Assembly: GCA_016936015.1 (NCBI GenBank)
Contig: JAFGPV010000166.1
Location: 1 to 64,000 of the forward strand
Direction: 5' to 3'
Source of the DNA: Pirellulales bacterium
Lineage (GTDB): Bacteria; Planctomycetota; Planctomycetia; Pirellulales; Thermoguttaceae
DNA: 64,000 nt
Below, one piece after another: positions 44,559-53,167 of this stretch. Position 1 is the stretch's first letter; every line of letters starts with the position of its first letter. Made by a program: the position numbers and the translations under genes. Under the pieces are notes generated by a model. That model saw nothing but the letters and a program-made list of their open reading frames with translations, did no database searches and had not been told where the DNA came from.

Positions 44559-44588
44559 GGATTATTCCTTGATCTTGCTCAACGTCGT

Positions 44589-45488
44589 TCAATTTGCAAT
44601 CAACATTTCCGCCATAGCGGGGGCCAAGTCCTCGGGCCGTTCGACCACCCGAGCACCGGCTTCCCGCAGGACCTTAATTTTGTTTTCGGCGGTACCGCGG
44701 CCGCGTTCGACGATCGCACTGGCGTGGGAGAACCGCATCCCCGGCCGGACGCCGGCGCCGGCGATGTAGGCGGCCAACGGTTTGGTGAACCGGCCGGCGG
44801 CGATGACCTCGGCGGCCTCTTCCTCAGCCACGGTGCCGATCTCGCCGAACAGGGCCACGGCATGGGTCTCCGGATCGGACTCGAACAGCGGCAGCAACTC
44901 GGCCGGCGACAGCCCGACGACCGGCTCGCCGCCGACGTGCATCGCCGTGGAGATCCCCAGGCCCGCCCGGCCGATCGCCCAGGAGAGGGTCGAGGTCTGC
45001 CCGCCGCTCCGGGAGATGACCCCCACGTGTCCGGGACGGAAGATCTCGTTGGCAAAATCCTCAGAGCCGCCGATCCAGCCGATGACCGCACGGCCGGGAC
45101 TGATCAGCCCGAAGGAGCCGGGGCCGAGCACCCTGGTCCCCTTCCGCCGGGCGTAGGCCAGCAGCGTCAGCGCGTCATGCAGGGGAACCCGCTCGACCGG
45201 CATCACGATCAAGGGAATTCCCTCATCGACGGCCTCGACCACGGCCTCTTTGACCATCAGGCCCGGCACGAACGTCACGGTGGCGTCGAAGGCCCCGTGC
45301 CGCCCGACGGCCTCGTGCACGGAGTTATAAACCGGAAAAGAGCCGACCATCGTCCCGCCACGGCCTGGCGTCACCCCGGCCACGATCCGCGTGCCGTAGG
45401 CGGCCATGAACCGCGACCGGGCCGATCCCTCGCGGCCGGTGATGCCTTGGACCAGGACTTTCGTGTTTTCGTCGAGGAGGATCGCCAT
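44589..45488 (-). CDS. Succinyl-CoA-ligase-like alpha subunit (acid-CoA ligase)
   Basis: 299 residues, SucD family. CoA-binding Rossmann part ([40 protein letters not shown]), [20 protein letters not shown], and the phospho-histidine segment [20 protein letters not shown]. Compared with true SucD the sequence is divergent, for example [14 protein letters not shown] where SucD has GIVSRSGTLTYE. With the beta subunit it would form an ATP- or GTP-dependent CoA ligase, similar in design to malate-CoA ligase MtkAB. Here the acid is probably citramalate. Lies between sucC-like and citE-like genes with short spacers, clearly one operon. Confidence 0.87.
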   Translation of the reverse strand: MAILLDENTKVLVQGITGREGSARSRFMAAYGTRIVAGVTPGRGGTMVGSFPVYNSVHEAVGRHGAFDATVTFVPGLMVKEAVVEAVDEGIPLIVMPVERVPLHDALTLLAYARRKGTRVLGPGSFGLISPGRAVIGWIGGSEDFANEIFRPGHVGVISRSGGQTSTLSWAIGRAGLGISTAMHVGGEPVVGLSPAELLPLFESDPETHAVALFGEIGTVAEEEAAEVIAAGRFTKPLAAYIAGAGVRPGMRFSHASAIVERGRGTAENKIKVLREAGARVVERPEDLAPAMAEMLIAN

Positions 45489-45547
45489 TTGGTAATAATT
45501 ATATGCGGTGTTTTGATTTCAAATTTCAAATCTCATATTGAACAACA

Positions 45548-47212
45548 TCAAGGCAGGTCCATCGGCAACATGATATCCAGCGCCCCTTGGCCGCGGAGGT
45601 GACATTCGTACTCGCAGGCCAGGCACTCGGTGCACTGGCGCGGGACGATCTCCAACGGGATACCGAGGATCATCTTCCCATTTTTCACCCGGTACAGATA
45701 GCCGCCGTACAGGCTGCACGCCTTCACGCAGGCCAGCGACCGGCAGCCGACGCATTGCTGCCGATGGACGATGACTTCGCCGGTGCGGAACGGGTAACGT
45801 TCCGTCAATGTTCCCTCTCCCTTTGGGAGAGGGTTAGGGTGAGGGCTGAGAGGCGAGTACGGAGTGTCGGATTCCGACTTCTGATTTTCTTCCGCCCTCA
45901 CCCTGGCCCTCTCCCAAAGGGAGAGGGGACGATTTTCGGACCGATACTCCTCGACCATCTCCTTCATCCGCCGGGCGACGAAATCGAGGCGGTGGATGTA
46001 TTCGCGGCCGAACAGTTCGAAGCGGACCGGCAGCGTGGACAGGCCCTCGCGGAGGATCTCCAGGGCTTCCTCCTCCTTGTTGCCCGCGATGAGCACGATC
46101 ACCGGGAAACCGGGCCGGTCGGTGAGCGTCTCGCGGAAGGCCCTGAGCAGTCCGTGGGCGTGATGCCACTGGTCCTGGCTGGCAATTACGGCGCCCAGCA
46201 GGCAGTAGCCGTCCAGGTCGGGCTGCCCGAGGACCAGCCGGGCGGTGCGATAGACCTTGGCCGCGGTGGGATTCCCGCTGGTCTCGGCGTAGTTGGCCAG
46301 TTTCAGGCCGTTGCGGACCAGCGTGTCGGCGGCCAGCAAGGCCCCGCCGCCGCCGATGGCGTGATAGCCGATAAATCCCCCGCCCCGCGTGTCGGGAGCC
46401 ATCTGCGCGAAAAACGAGATCCCCCGGTAGTCGTTCTCCTCGATCTTCCAGGCGGCCACGTCCAGGGCGGTCGGCGGCGTGTTGCTTTCGCGGGGAACCG
46501 TAATGCCCAGCTCGGGATGCCGCGCCACCGAGGCGTCGTCGATGCTGATCCGGCAGTCGGCGGCCACGATCCAGCCGTCCTTGGTTGCTACCAGCGGATT
46601 GATCTCCGCCGACCGGGCGTCGCAGCGGCGGAAGACCTCGTACAGGGAGACCAGCGATTGCGCCAGTTCTCCGTAGAAGAGGCGTCCCGCCTCTTCCGGA
46701 AGATTGAAGAGGCGGGACGCCTCTTCTACTTTAAGGAGCGATTCCACCATCCGCCGGGCGTCGTCGAGGCGGAAACCTTCCAGGATGTCCACAGCCTGCC
46801 GGGCAAGATGCTCCTCGGCGACGCTCTCCACGTCCACGCCGCCCTGCGTGCTGAACATCAGCACCGGAGCGCGGACCTTGTGCGAGGCGTCGACGATGAT
46901 GCCCGCGTAAAACTCGTGGGCCAATTCGAGTTGCTCTTCAATCAGGACCTTTTCGACCGGAAAATCCTTGATCCGCCCGCCGAGCAGTTCGGCCGCCGCC
47001 TGCCGGGCCTCGTCGGGCGTCTTGGCAAAACGGATGCCGCCGGCCTTGAACCGGCCGGTCGTCCATACCTGGGCCTTGACGGCCACCGGTTTATCCAGAC
47101 GCCCGGCAATGGCGAAGGCCTCCTCGGGCGTTGCGGCGACGCCGCCCTCGGGGACGTCCAGTCCGGCTTCGCGGAGGATCTGTTTTCCCTGATATTCGTA
47201 GAGTCGGGCCAT
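45548..47212 (-). CDS. Succinyl-CoA-ligase-like beta subunit fused to a 2x[4Fe-4S] ferredoxin domain
   Basis: 554 residues from the ATG at 47212, where SucC homology starts (MARLYEYQGKQILREAGLDV). ATP-grasp and SucC core: KAQVWTTGRFKAGGIRFAKT, VLIEEQLELAHEFYAGIIVD, SAEINPLVATKDGWIVAADC, YHAIGGGGALLAADTLVRNG, GNPTAAKVYRTARLVLGQ. The C-terminus (~residues 480-545) is a ferredoxin-like module with CVGCRSLACVKAC and CTECLACEYECH. SucC proteins normally end without it. Two repeat insertions are in frame: family I at 46673-46729 and family A at 45812-45929; the latter forms the linker to the ferredoxin part. An upstream GTG start at 47233 is in repeat sequence and less likely. Confidence 0.88.
   Translation of the reverse strand: MARLYEYQGKQILREAGLDVPEGGVAATPEEAFAIAGRLDKPVAVKAQVWTTGRFKAGGIRFAKTPDEARQAAAELLGGRIKDFPVEKVLIEEQLELAHEFYAGIIVDASHKVRAPVLMFSTQGGVDVESVAEEHLARQAVDILEGFRLDDARRMVESLLKVEEASRLFNLPEEAGRLFYGELAQSLVSLYEVFRRCDARSAEINPLVATKDGWIVAADCRISIDDASVARHPELGITVPRESNTPPTALDVAAWKIEENDYRGISFFAQMAPDTRGGGFIGYHAIGGGGALLAADTLVRNGLKLANYAETSGNPTAAKVYRTARLVLGQPDLDGYCLLGAVIASQDQWHHAHGLLRAFRETLTDRPGFPVIVLIAGNKEEEALEILREGLSTLPVRFELFGREYIHRLDFVARRMKEMVEEYRSENRPLSLWERARVRAEENQKSESDTPYSPLSPHPNPLPKGEGTLTERYPFRTGEVIVHRQQCVGCRSLACVKACSLYGGYLYRVKNGKMILGIPLEIVPRQCTECLACEYECHLRGQGALDIMLPMDLP
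45812..45929. repeat. Family A repeat in the sucC-ferredoxin linker
   Basis: CCCTCTCCCTTTGGGAGAGG then GTTAGGGTGAGGGC, with the inverted half GCCCTCACCCTGGCCCTCTC then CCAAAGGGAGAGGG after a ~45-base spacer. In frame, it lies precisely between the ligase and ferredoxin modules. Confidence 0.9.
46673..46729. repeat. Perfect 24-bp inverted repeat inside the sucC-like gene
   Basis: GTAGAAGAGGCGTCCCGCCT.. on the left is exactly complemented by ..AGGCGGGACGCCTCTTCTAC on the right, with a 9-base loop. Read in frame as EEASRLFNLPEEAGRLFY in the ATP-grasp region, after SLLKV. Confidence 0.92.
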
Positions 47213-47219
47213 GTCGTAC

Positions 47220-48479
47220 TCATCCGCGGCCACTGGCCGCGGCTTTCCATTTTAATAATGTGCAAATCCGCTGCATTTCGTTGTAGGTGATCGTAAACCC
47301 CTCGTCAAAACCCATGCCGGGCTTGGCCAGGATGCGTTCCGGATGCGTGGCCATCGCCAAGTGGACGCAGCATTGGGCCGAGAGATCGGTCTCGTTGCAG
47401 GTGCCGCCCTGGTAGGCCTCCATGCCGTGGGCCTTGCAGTAGAGGACGCTCTCGACGGTTGCCTGGATCCCGCCGAGGTCCGGGGTCTTGATCTGGACCA
47501 TGTGGCAGGCCCTGGCGTCGGTGAAGTCGCGAACGTCCTCGAAGGTGTTGCACCACTCGTCGGCGACGATTTTAACCGGCGATCCCAAACGGTGCAGTTC
47601 GTCCTTGATCTTCTTCAGCGCCTCGATCTGCCCCGGTTTCTCCCCCACGTCCACGGGGCCTTCGATGTACAGCGCGTGCCGTCCCGCGTCGTCTTGCAGA
47701 CCGGCCAGGTATCCGGCAACCCTTGGGAAATCGTTCTCGAAGATCAGGCCCGGCGTGCCGTAGACGTCCAGGTGCAGCGTGGGGTGATAGTCGTTACGGG
47801 TCTTGAGCTTTTCGATCCGGCCGACGAGCCAGCGGAGGTACTCCTTGAGTCGGCCGCCGTCGGCGCCGAGCTTGTCTTCGACATTGTTGATCAGTCCGTG
47901 CGGCAGGGCGTCCACCTGCTTGAGGATCATCTTATCGACGTTTTCGTAGCGGTTATCTCCCGTTTGGCCGAAGACCGGGACGGGCGCGGCGACGAAGGGC
48001 AGCCCGTATTCCTCGCAGAGGACCTCGCAGCGGAGCTTGTCCAGGGCCTTGGCCCGGGCGTCCAGCAGGGCCTGGGTCAATCCGTAGCGCAAGGCGGTGT
48101 GCATCGGCCGGTCGCCGAAGAGCAACCCGCAAAAATCCTCCGCCATCGCGCGGAACGGCTCCACCGGACGGCCTTCCAGCCGGGGGCGGACGTGCTCGTT
48201 GAGGAAGGGGAGATAGTGTTCCGCCAGAAACAGCGGGTCGCGCCCGCCGGCGCCCGAGTATTGCACCGCGGCGCAGTCGCCGACGGCGATCTGCCCGTCG
48301 TCGAGAACCAGGAGCACGGAAAGCGACCGGCCGGCCGTGCGAACCCGGGGAAAGCCAGGCGTGACCGGCGCCGCGTCATAGACAAATCCGTCACGGGGCG
48401 CTCCGCCCTTGATGGCGCGCTGGTCGTCGAAGAAAAAGGCGGCCGTGCCGGGGACAAACAGCGCTCGAACGATGTTCAT
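47220..48479 (-). CDS. mal: Methylaspartate ammonia-lyase
   Basis: 419 residues from the ATG at 48479; the upstream in-frame extension is antisense-type sequence of glmE. Converts (2S,3S)-3-methylaspartate to mesaconate and ammonia. Enolase-superfamily barrel with metal ligands in LHLDVYG, YIEGPVD and ADEWCNTFED, and the catalytic Lys in MVQIKTPDLGGIQ. VPVFGQTGDNRYENVDKMIL and QGGTCNETD are also typical. The start codon overlaps the glmE stop (ATGA), showing coupling. The last ~8 residues (KAAASGRG) and the stop are encoded by a family E palindrome (47224-47248). Confidence 0.96.
   Translation of the reverse strand: MNIVRALFVPGTAAFFFDDQRAIKGGAPRDGFVYDAAPVTPGFPRVRTAGRSLSVLLVLDDGQIAVGDCAAVQYSGAGGRDPLFLAEHYLPFLNEHVRPRLEGRPVEPFRAMAEDFCGLLFGDRPMHTALRYGLTQALLDARAKALDKLRCEVLCEEYGLPFVAAPVPVFGQTGDNRYENVDKMILKQVDALPHGLINNVEDKLGADGGRLKEYLRWLVGRIEKLKTRNDYHPTLHLDVYGTPGLIFENDFPRVAGYLAGLQDDAGRHALYIEGPVDVGEKPGQIEALKKIKDELHRLGSPVKIVADEWCNTFEDVRDFTDARACHMVQIKTPDLGGIQATVESVLYCKAHGMEAYQGGTCNETDLSAQCCVHLAMATHPERILAKPGMGFDEGFTITYNEMQRICTLLKWKAAASGRG
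47224..47248. repeat. Family E palindrome with compensatory changes
   Basis: CCGCGGCC-ACT-GGCCGCGG followed by CTTTCC. Compared with 6318-6342 (CCGCGACC-TCT-GGTCGCGG CTTTCC), both arms changed together (A/T pair to G/C pair), preserving the stem. Overlaps the mal stop and precedes the sucC-like start. Confidence 0.8.
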
Positions 48480-49969
48480 TGCGGCCTCCCCACGAGCTGG
48501 CCCTTGCTGATGGCGTAGATGTCGTCGGTGATCATCTGGAAGCAGATCTTCCGCCCTTCGGCCTTGGCCCGCTCGGCCAGGCGCTCGTGATGATACGCGA
48601 TCAGATCGTCGTCCAGGGGGATGCCGGCGACGTTGAACAGCCGGATGCACCCCTCGTTGTCGCGCATGGGCAGCACTTTCCCCTGGCAAAAGGCCGAGGG
48701 GGCAAAGGCGACGTCCAGCACGCCAGCCTCGAAGGCAGCCACGGTCCCCTCTTTCACGTCATCCCGGCCGAGCTGGAGGACCTTGTCGAGAATGCAGCGG
48801 ACCTCGCGCTCGATGATCGCCGTCTCCCGCCCGACGGCCTCGGCCTCGGATTGTTTCTGGTCGCGGAGCATGTTGATCGTCTGCCGGGTGGCCTTCAGCC
48901 CCTGGACGTTGGCCTCCTTGGTCGGAACTCCCAGCGCCTCGTGCGGAGTTTTGACAATGATCTTGTCGGCCCCGGCCAGACAGGCGGCCACGGTCCCCCA
49001 GCAGATCACGGCAAAGGCCTTCGATTCGTCCACCGGGAAACCGCCCATCCACTGGTGGAAGACGGTGGTCAGATCGAAATCGGCGTCGGCGAATCCCGCC
49101 CGATGAAAATACTCCTCGGCTAAGGTCCGCAAGCTCATTACGGCGGCCACGTCCTGCACCAGGTTGCCCCCCTGCCCGTAGCCCAGGCTGATCGACCGGA
49201 CGCCCTGCTCGAGCGCCAACAGCCCTTCGATAATCTCGATCGCGTGGCCGATGCACGGCGGAACCAGGGTCCCGGTCAGCGGCCCAAACGATTCCCGGTT
49301 GATCGGTACGCCGTTTTCCGTGTACAGCCCGCACAGCCGGTCGACGTACTGCCAGTCGGTCAAGGATTTTCGGATTGGGACGTTTTTGACGTAGGGGATG
49401 TTGTACGTGATTCCGCCCCCTTCGAAGCTCGTAAAGCCACCGGCCAGGGTGATCTCGGCCAGCAGCCGGGCGTCGGGTGTTCCATGCCGGACCTGCACCG
49501 GCTTCGAGACGCTCTCGGTCACGGTGCGGCAGCCTTCCAGCCCGTGATTGACGGCGGGAAACCCGTTGAGCATCGAAGCGCCGCTGCTTAAGGATTTTTC
49601 GATTCCCACGGCCGCCTCGGCGTAGCGGTTCTGCCGGGTATAGGCGTCGATGGTCGTCGGCAAGAGGTCGGCGCCGCCTTCGGTCTCCAGGTACTTTAGC
49701 AGTTTGACGTGCTCGTCGACCAGCGCCACGCCGGCCCGGGGCTGCATCAGGAGCCGCCCCTGGGCCTTCGCCGCGGAGATCACCTGGGCGAACCGCTTCG
49801 CCTCGGGAATCGTCCGCTGATAGGCCAGGGCCTCGTCCAGGTTGACGCCGGCCCCCGTGGGCCAACTTTCCAGTACCTGGCGGCGGATCTGGTGAAACTG
49901 CTCCGCAGGGATTTTTTTCGAGTCCGGGGTAACGTTTCTCGAACCTTCCAGGGTGATCGTGGTACTCAC
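48476..49969 (-). CDS. glmE: Glutamate mutase (methylaspartate mutase) epsilon subunit
   Basis: 497 residues, close to the 483 of the clostridial enzyme. The TIM-barrel subunit binds glutamate and, with GlmS and adenosylcobalamin, converts L-glutamate to (2S,3S)-3-methylaspartate by radical rearrangement. Substrate-site segments are intact: LLMQPRAGVALVDEHVKLL, VQVRHGTPDARLLAEI, FTSFEGGGITYNIPYVKNVP and SLGYGQGGNLVQDVAA. The stop overlaps the mal start. The mutL/glmL gene often found between glmS and glmE is missing here. Confidence 0.96.
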   Translation of the reverse strand: MSTTITLEGSRNVTPDSKKIPAEQFHQIRRQVLESWPTGAGVNLDEALAYQRTIPEAKRFAQVISAAKAQGRLLMQPRAGVALVDEHVKLLKYLETEGGADLLPTTIDAYTRQNRYAEAAVGIEKSLSSGASMLNGFPAVNHGLEGCRTVTESVSKPVQVRHGTPDARLLAEITLAGGFTSFEGGGITYNIPYVKNVPIRKSLTDWQYVDRLCGLYTENGVPINRESFGPLTGTLVPPCIGHAIEIIEGLLALEQGVRSISLGYGQGGNLVQDVAAVMSLRTLAEEYFHRAGFADADFDLTTVFHQWMGGFPVDESKAFAVICWGTVAACLAGADKIIVKTPHEALGVPTKEANVQGLKATRQTINMLRDQKQSEAEAVGRETAIIEREVRCILDKVLQLGRDDVKEGTVAAFEAGVLDVAFAPSAFCQGKVLPMRDNEGCIRLFNVAGIPLDDDLIAYHHERLAERAKAEGRKICFQMITDDIYAISKGQLVGRPQ

Positions 49970-50019
49970 GGTGCAAGCCTTGTATTGAGTAATTAAATCC
50001 TTAGATTATTCATGCAGCC

Positions 50020-50535
50020 TCAACGCCCCGCGGCGAAGGTTGCGGGGGCGGAAGCAGATCGCAATTCATCCCCGAGACATCCGTCATGGGGCGCCGGCGG
50101 AGAGACATGGGTCACGTGACATTCCGCCTTCAGCAGATCCTCGCGGAGGCGCCGGGCGAATTCCTCCAGGTCGTCGCCGGGAAAGAAAACGTAATCGAAT
50201 CCCATCGCACGGAACTTCTCTTGAACCACCTCCCGGGGCGTTTTTCCGACCACGAGGTTGCCGCCGATGCCCAGGAGGATCCCGTCCAATCCCCGATGAG
50301 TGCAGCGGTCGCGCAGTCCGGCGCAGTCCAACTCGCCGTGGCCGTAGAGCGAGGAGACGAGGATGGCCGCGGCGTGGTGCTCCGCCGCGGCGGCGACGAA
50401 TTCTTCGGGACTGACCATCACGCCGAGGTTGACCACTTGGAAACCTCGTTCGGTAAAAAAGGCGTCGAGGATCTTGTTGCCGACCGAGTGGCAGTCGCTG
50501 CCGATCACGCCGAGAATAATCGTCAAGTTGCTCAT
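50020..50535 (-). CDS. glmS: Glutamate mutase sigma subunit (B12-binding)
   Basis: 171 residues. Cobalamin-binding Rossmann fold with the base-off/His-on motif D14-x-H16-x-x-G19 (GVIGSDCHSVGNKILDAFF), then GFQVVNLGVMVSPEEFV, ILVSSLYGHGELDC and ILLGIGGNLVVGK, the normal order. The C-terminal ~30 residues (HVSPPAPHDGCLGDELRS..) exceed the usual ~137-residue length and are probably disordered. 50 bases upstream of glmE in the same operon. Confidence 0.95.
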   Translation of the reverse strand: MSNLTIILGVIGSDCHSVGNKILDAFFTERGFQVVNLGVMVSPEEFVAAAAEHHAAAILVSSLYGHGELDCAGLRDRCTHRGLDGILLGIGGNLVVGKTPREVVQEKFRAMGFDYVFFPGDDLEEFARRLREDLLKAECHVTHVSPPAPHDGCLGDELRSASAPATFAAGR

Positions 50536-50595
50536 GGCGGTTTCCGCGATGATGGATGAGGGATCATATAGCCGGCGGCTATGACCGTCTTTCGT

Positions 50596-51585
50596 TTATC
50601 GTTCCTTGAGTTGATGGATGCGTTCTTCGAGGTGGACCAGCGAGCCACGTTCGATTTGAAAATCGAAAGGGATGATCCGGCCGCCCCCCTCGGTAAAGGC
50701 GGCGACGACCGACGCCGTGACGCGGTCCAGCGCGGCGGTAAATCCCGGCGGCGCGATCAGCACGTCCCGGCCGGCCACGAACTCCTCGAACCGTTCGGCG
50801 TCCCACGGGGCGACCAGGCGGTCGACGCGCTGGGCGATGCCCAACTCTTCCAGCTTCCTTTGAATGACGTCGCCGAAGGACGGGCTTTCGCAGAGAATGC
50901 CGACCGCCTGCGAGGATTTCAGTCCCGCCAGGCTGACGATCGTCTCCTGGCTGGGCGCGACCGCCACTTGCACCAGCCGGTCTTTCAGCCCTGGGGCCAG
51001 GGCCAACACTTCGCCGTAGTGCTTGACGGTGGTGATCACCAAGTCGAAGGCGTCCAGCCGCTTTGCCGGGTCCGATCCGGCGGCCAGATCGTTCAGGAGA
51101 ATCATGCCTATCGGGATCCACGACAAGGGTTTCAATTGGCGAGAGAAGATGCCCAGCGCCTCGGAATTGCAATCGATCATCGCCACATGAAAATGCTGAA
51201 GCCGGGTTTCCCGCTCCATGATCGCTAAATCGACCATGCCCCTGATCTCCCGGAGTGAGAACCGCTGGGCGCCGACCTCGTTGAGCATCGCGTGGATCAA
51301 CTCGATGGCCCGTTGCTTGCGGCCGCTGGGAACGGCGTCCTCCGTGGAGGAAACGAAACTGCCGCGTCCCTGGGCCACGTCGATCAACCCGCTGCGGGCA
51401 AGCTCCTCGTAGGCCTTGGTGACGGTTCCCCGGGCGACGGCCAATCGCTTGGCCAACTCACGTTCCGGGGGAAGACGGTCGCCCGGTTGCAATATTCCAC
51501 TGCGGACTAAGGCCGTGATCTTTTCCACGACCTGGCGATAGACGGGAACATCGCTCGACGGATCTATCTCAAATTCAAGAGCCAT
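50596..51585 (-). CDS. GntR-family regulator of the methylaspartate operon
   Basis: 329 residues. N-terminal winged helix (residues ~8-75): VYRQVVEKITALVRSGILQP, GDRLPPERELAKRLAVARGT, VTKAYEELARSGLID, with GRGSFVSS. The effector domain (~90-329) is unlike FadR, UTRA or aminotransferase types and looks like an alpha/beta periplasmic-binding-type fold (HFHVAMIDCNSEALGIFSRQ, DAFDLVITTVKHYGEVLALA, VGILCESPSFGDVI). It is the first gene of the operon and 60 bases before glmS, so it likely senses a pathway acid or glutamate and controls its own transcript. A candidate operator lies just upstream (51614-51628). Confidence 0.88.
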   Translation of the reverse strand: MALEFEIDPSSDVPVYRQVVEKITALVRSGILQPGDRLPPERELAKRLAVARGTVTKAYEELARSGLIDVAQGRGSFVSSTEDAVPSGRKQRAIELIHAMLNEVGAQRFSLREIRGMVDLAIMERETRLQHFHVAMIDCNSEALGIFSRQLKPLSWIPIGMILLNDLAAGSDPAKRLDAFDLVITTVKHYGEVLALAPGLKDRLVQVAVAPSQETIVSLAGLKSSQAVGILCESPSFGDVIQRKLEELGIAQRVDRLVAPWDAERFEEFVAGRDVLIAPPGFTAALDRVTASVVAAFTEGGGRIIPFDFQIERGSLVHLEERIHQLKER

Positions 51586-51613
51586 AGTCTGAGCAAATGG
51601 CCCGATTTGTGGA

Positions 51614-51628
51614 CCAATTTACAATTGG
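51614..51628. promoter_or_regulatory. Candidate GntR operator
   Basis: Palindrome CCAATT-TAC-AATTGG, 29 bases before the regulator start. A second CCAATTG half-site is at about 51654-51660. Placement fits autoregulation of the operon, but no footprint evidence exists. Confidence 0.5.
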
Positions 51629-51864
51629 CATACTCCAATGTCTTAGGTCTGATCCAATTGTATCCATCTATCGGTAGTTCAACAAGCTCGATACCCAAAA
51701 AAACGAAAATTTTTTATCAAATTCCCGCAGATATGTCTGTTAAAATGAAAGTAACACCCCATATACAGGGGGATTGGCATCACCGTCTATTTAAGCCCGA
51801 CTTCAAGACCCGGCTCTCCTGCCGGGCAATCCGGGCTGGCCTGGTAAAAAGTGGGCCGACTCTC

Positions 51865-52944
51865 CTACGGGACTTCGATCACGACCTTTCCCGTCGAGTC
51901 GGCAGCCGCCCGGGCCATGCCGGGGGTGTTGAAGCGGAAGGAGATTTGGCCCTTGCGGTCCAGGGCGATGACGCCGCCCGTGTCCGGTTTCAACACCTTT
52001 TCGACGACCTGCCGGGCGGCCTGATCGACCGAGAGGCCGCGGTAGGCCATCAACGCCGCGACGTGAAACGCCGCGCTGTGGCGGATAAAATACTCGCCGA
52101 TGCCGGTGCCGCTGACGGCGCAGGTGGCGTTGTCGGCGTAGGTGCCTGCCCCGATGATTGGCGAGTCGCCCACCCGGCCCCATTTCTTGTTCGACAATCC
52201 GCCGGTCGAGGTCCCAGCCGCCAGGTTTCCTTTTTTATCCAGGGCCACGCAGCCGACCGTGCCGATGGGGGATTCCCTGTCCCTAAAAACAAAAAGCCGC
52301 GACCTCTGGTCGCGCCGCAAACTGCGACCGCCGGTCGCGGCTTTCTGATTCAGATTTTCCATTTCTTTCTCCCGCTGCCGATCCTTGAGCCATCGTTCCC
52401 GCTGGGCCTCCGTGTCGAAGTCTGTGTTCGGCACCCGTTCGATCCGGGGATTGCCCCGCATCTCGTCGGCGAATTTCTCCGCCCCTTCGCCGGCCAGCAG
52501 GACGTGCGGGGTTTCGGTCATCACCAGCCGGGCCAACGAGATCGGATTCTTCACCGTAACGACCGCGGCCACGGCGCCGGCCTGATGCGTCCGGCCGTCC
52601 ATGATCGAGGCGTCCAGCTCGTGCGTGCCGATGCTGTTGAACACCGCCCCCCGGCCGGCGTTGAACGTCGGATCGTCTTCCATCGCGCGGATCGTCTGCT
52701 CGACGGCGTCCAGGGCGTCGCCGCCGCCGGCTAAAATCTTCCGGCCGACCTCGAGCGCCCGGGCCAGCGACTTGCGGAACTGCTCCTGCTCCGTGGCGTT
52801 CATCTCGTCCCAACGGGAAACCGCCCCGCCGTGGATGGCAATGGCGTATTCGATCTTCGCCGGCGGCGCCTCCGCGGCGGCAAGGGGAAGGAGACCTCCG
52901 AGAGCCACGGATAAAAAGATAAAAGCGGATCGGAAATACTTCAT
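51865..52944 (-). CDS. Secreted isoaspartyl peptidase / L-asparaginase (Ntn hydrolase)
   Basis: 359 residues from the ATG at 52944, chosen for AAAGGGAATG upstream and a following signal peptide ([20 protein letters not shown]). Plant-type asparaginase family: [53 protein letters not shown], then [20 protein letters not shown] with Thr of GTVG as nucleophile after self-cleavage, and [21 protein letters not shown] family E repeat (52291-52346) is read in frame in the inter-subunit linker shortly before the cleavage site. Hydrolyses asparagine or beta-aspartyl peptides outside the cytoplasm. Confidence 0.93.
   Translation of the reverse strand: MKYFRSAFIFLSVALGGLLPLAAAEAPPAKIEYAIAIHGGAVSRWDEMNATEQEQFRKSLARALEVGRKILAGGGDALDAVEQTIRAMEDDPTFNAGRGAVFNSIGTHELDASIMDGRTHQAGAVAAVVTVKNPISLARLVMTETPHVLLAGEGAEKFADEMRGNPRIERVPNTDFDTEAQRERWLKDRQREKEMENLNQKAATGGRSLRRDQRSRLFVFRDRESPIGTVGCVALDKKGNLAAGTSTGGLSNKKWGRVGDSPIIGAGTYADNATCAVSGTGIGEYFIRHSAAFHVAALMAYRGLSVDQAARQVVEKVLKPDTGGVIALDRKGQISFRFNTPGMARAAADSTGKVVIEVP
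52291..52346. repeat. Family E double palindrome inside asparaginase
   Basis: AGCCGCGACC-TCT-GGTCGCG and TGCGACC-GCC-GGTCGCGGCT arms form an outer inverted repeat of two inner palindromes. On the minus strand it encodes [18 protein letters not shown]. Confidence 0.88.
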
Positions 52945-52977
52945 GGACATTCCCTTTCGATGTTGTGTTTCGAAATT

Positions 52978-53054
52978 GGGTGGCACGCCCTGAGGAACGA
53001 AGGGCGTGGTGGACCGGTGAAGACACGCCCTTCGTTCCTCAGGGCGTGCCACCC
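52978..53054. repeat. Long inverted repeat upstream of asparaginase
   Basis: GGGTGGCACGCCCTGAGGAA then CGAAGGGCGTG, matched in reverse by CACGCCCTTCG then TTCCTCAGGGCGTGCCACCC; ~31-bp arms and ~15-base loop. It also supplies an open but unlikely upstream extension of the asparaginase frame. Confidence 0.88.
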
Positions 53055-53167
53055 CGAATCCGAATAGCGGAGGATTATTGGTCATCCTATCCTTGGCCGC
53101 CGGCTCTGAACCTGATTAATATTATGGCGCGGCAAATCCAATTCTCAAGAGCCGTTGGGGCCGCCTT

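Noticed and set aside
44589-47212. Ordinary TCA-cycle succinyl-CoA ligase sucCD
   Set aside because: Not excluded enzymatically, but the sequence is divergent, carries a ferredoxin extension and lies inside a methylaspartate operon between mal and a CitE-like lyase, so a plain sucCD label would mislead.
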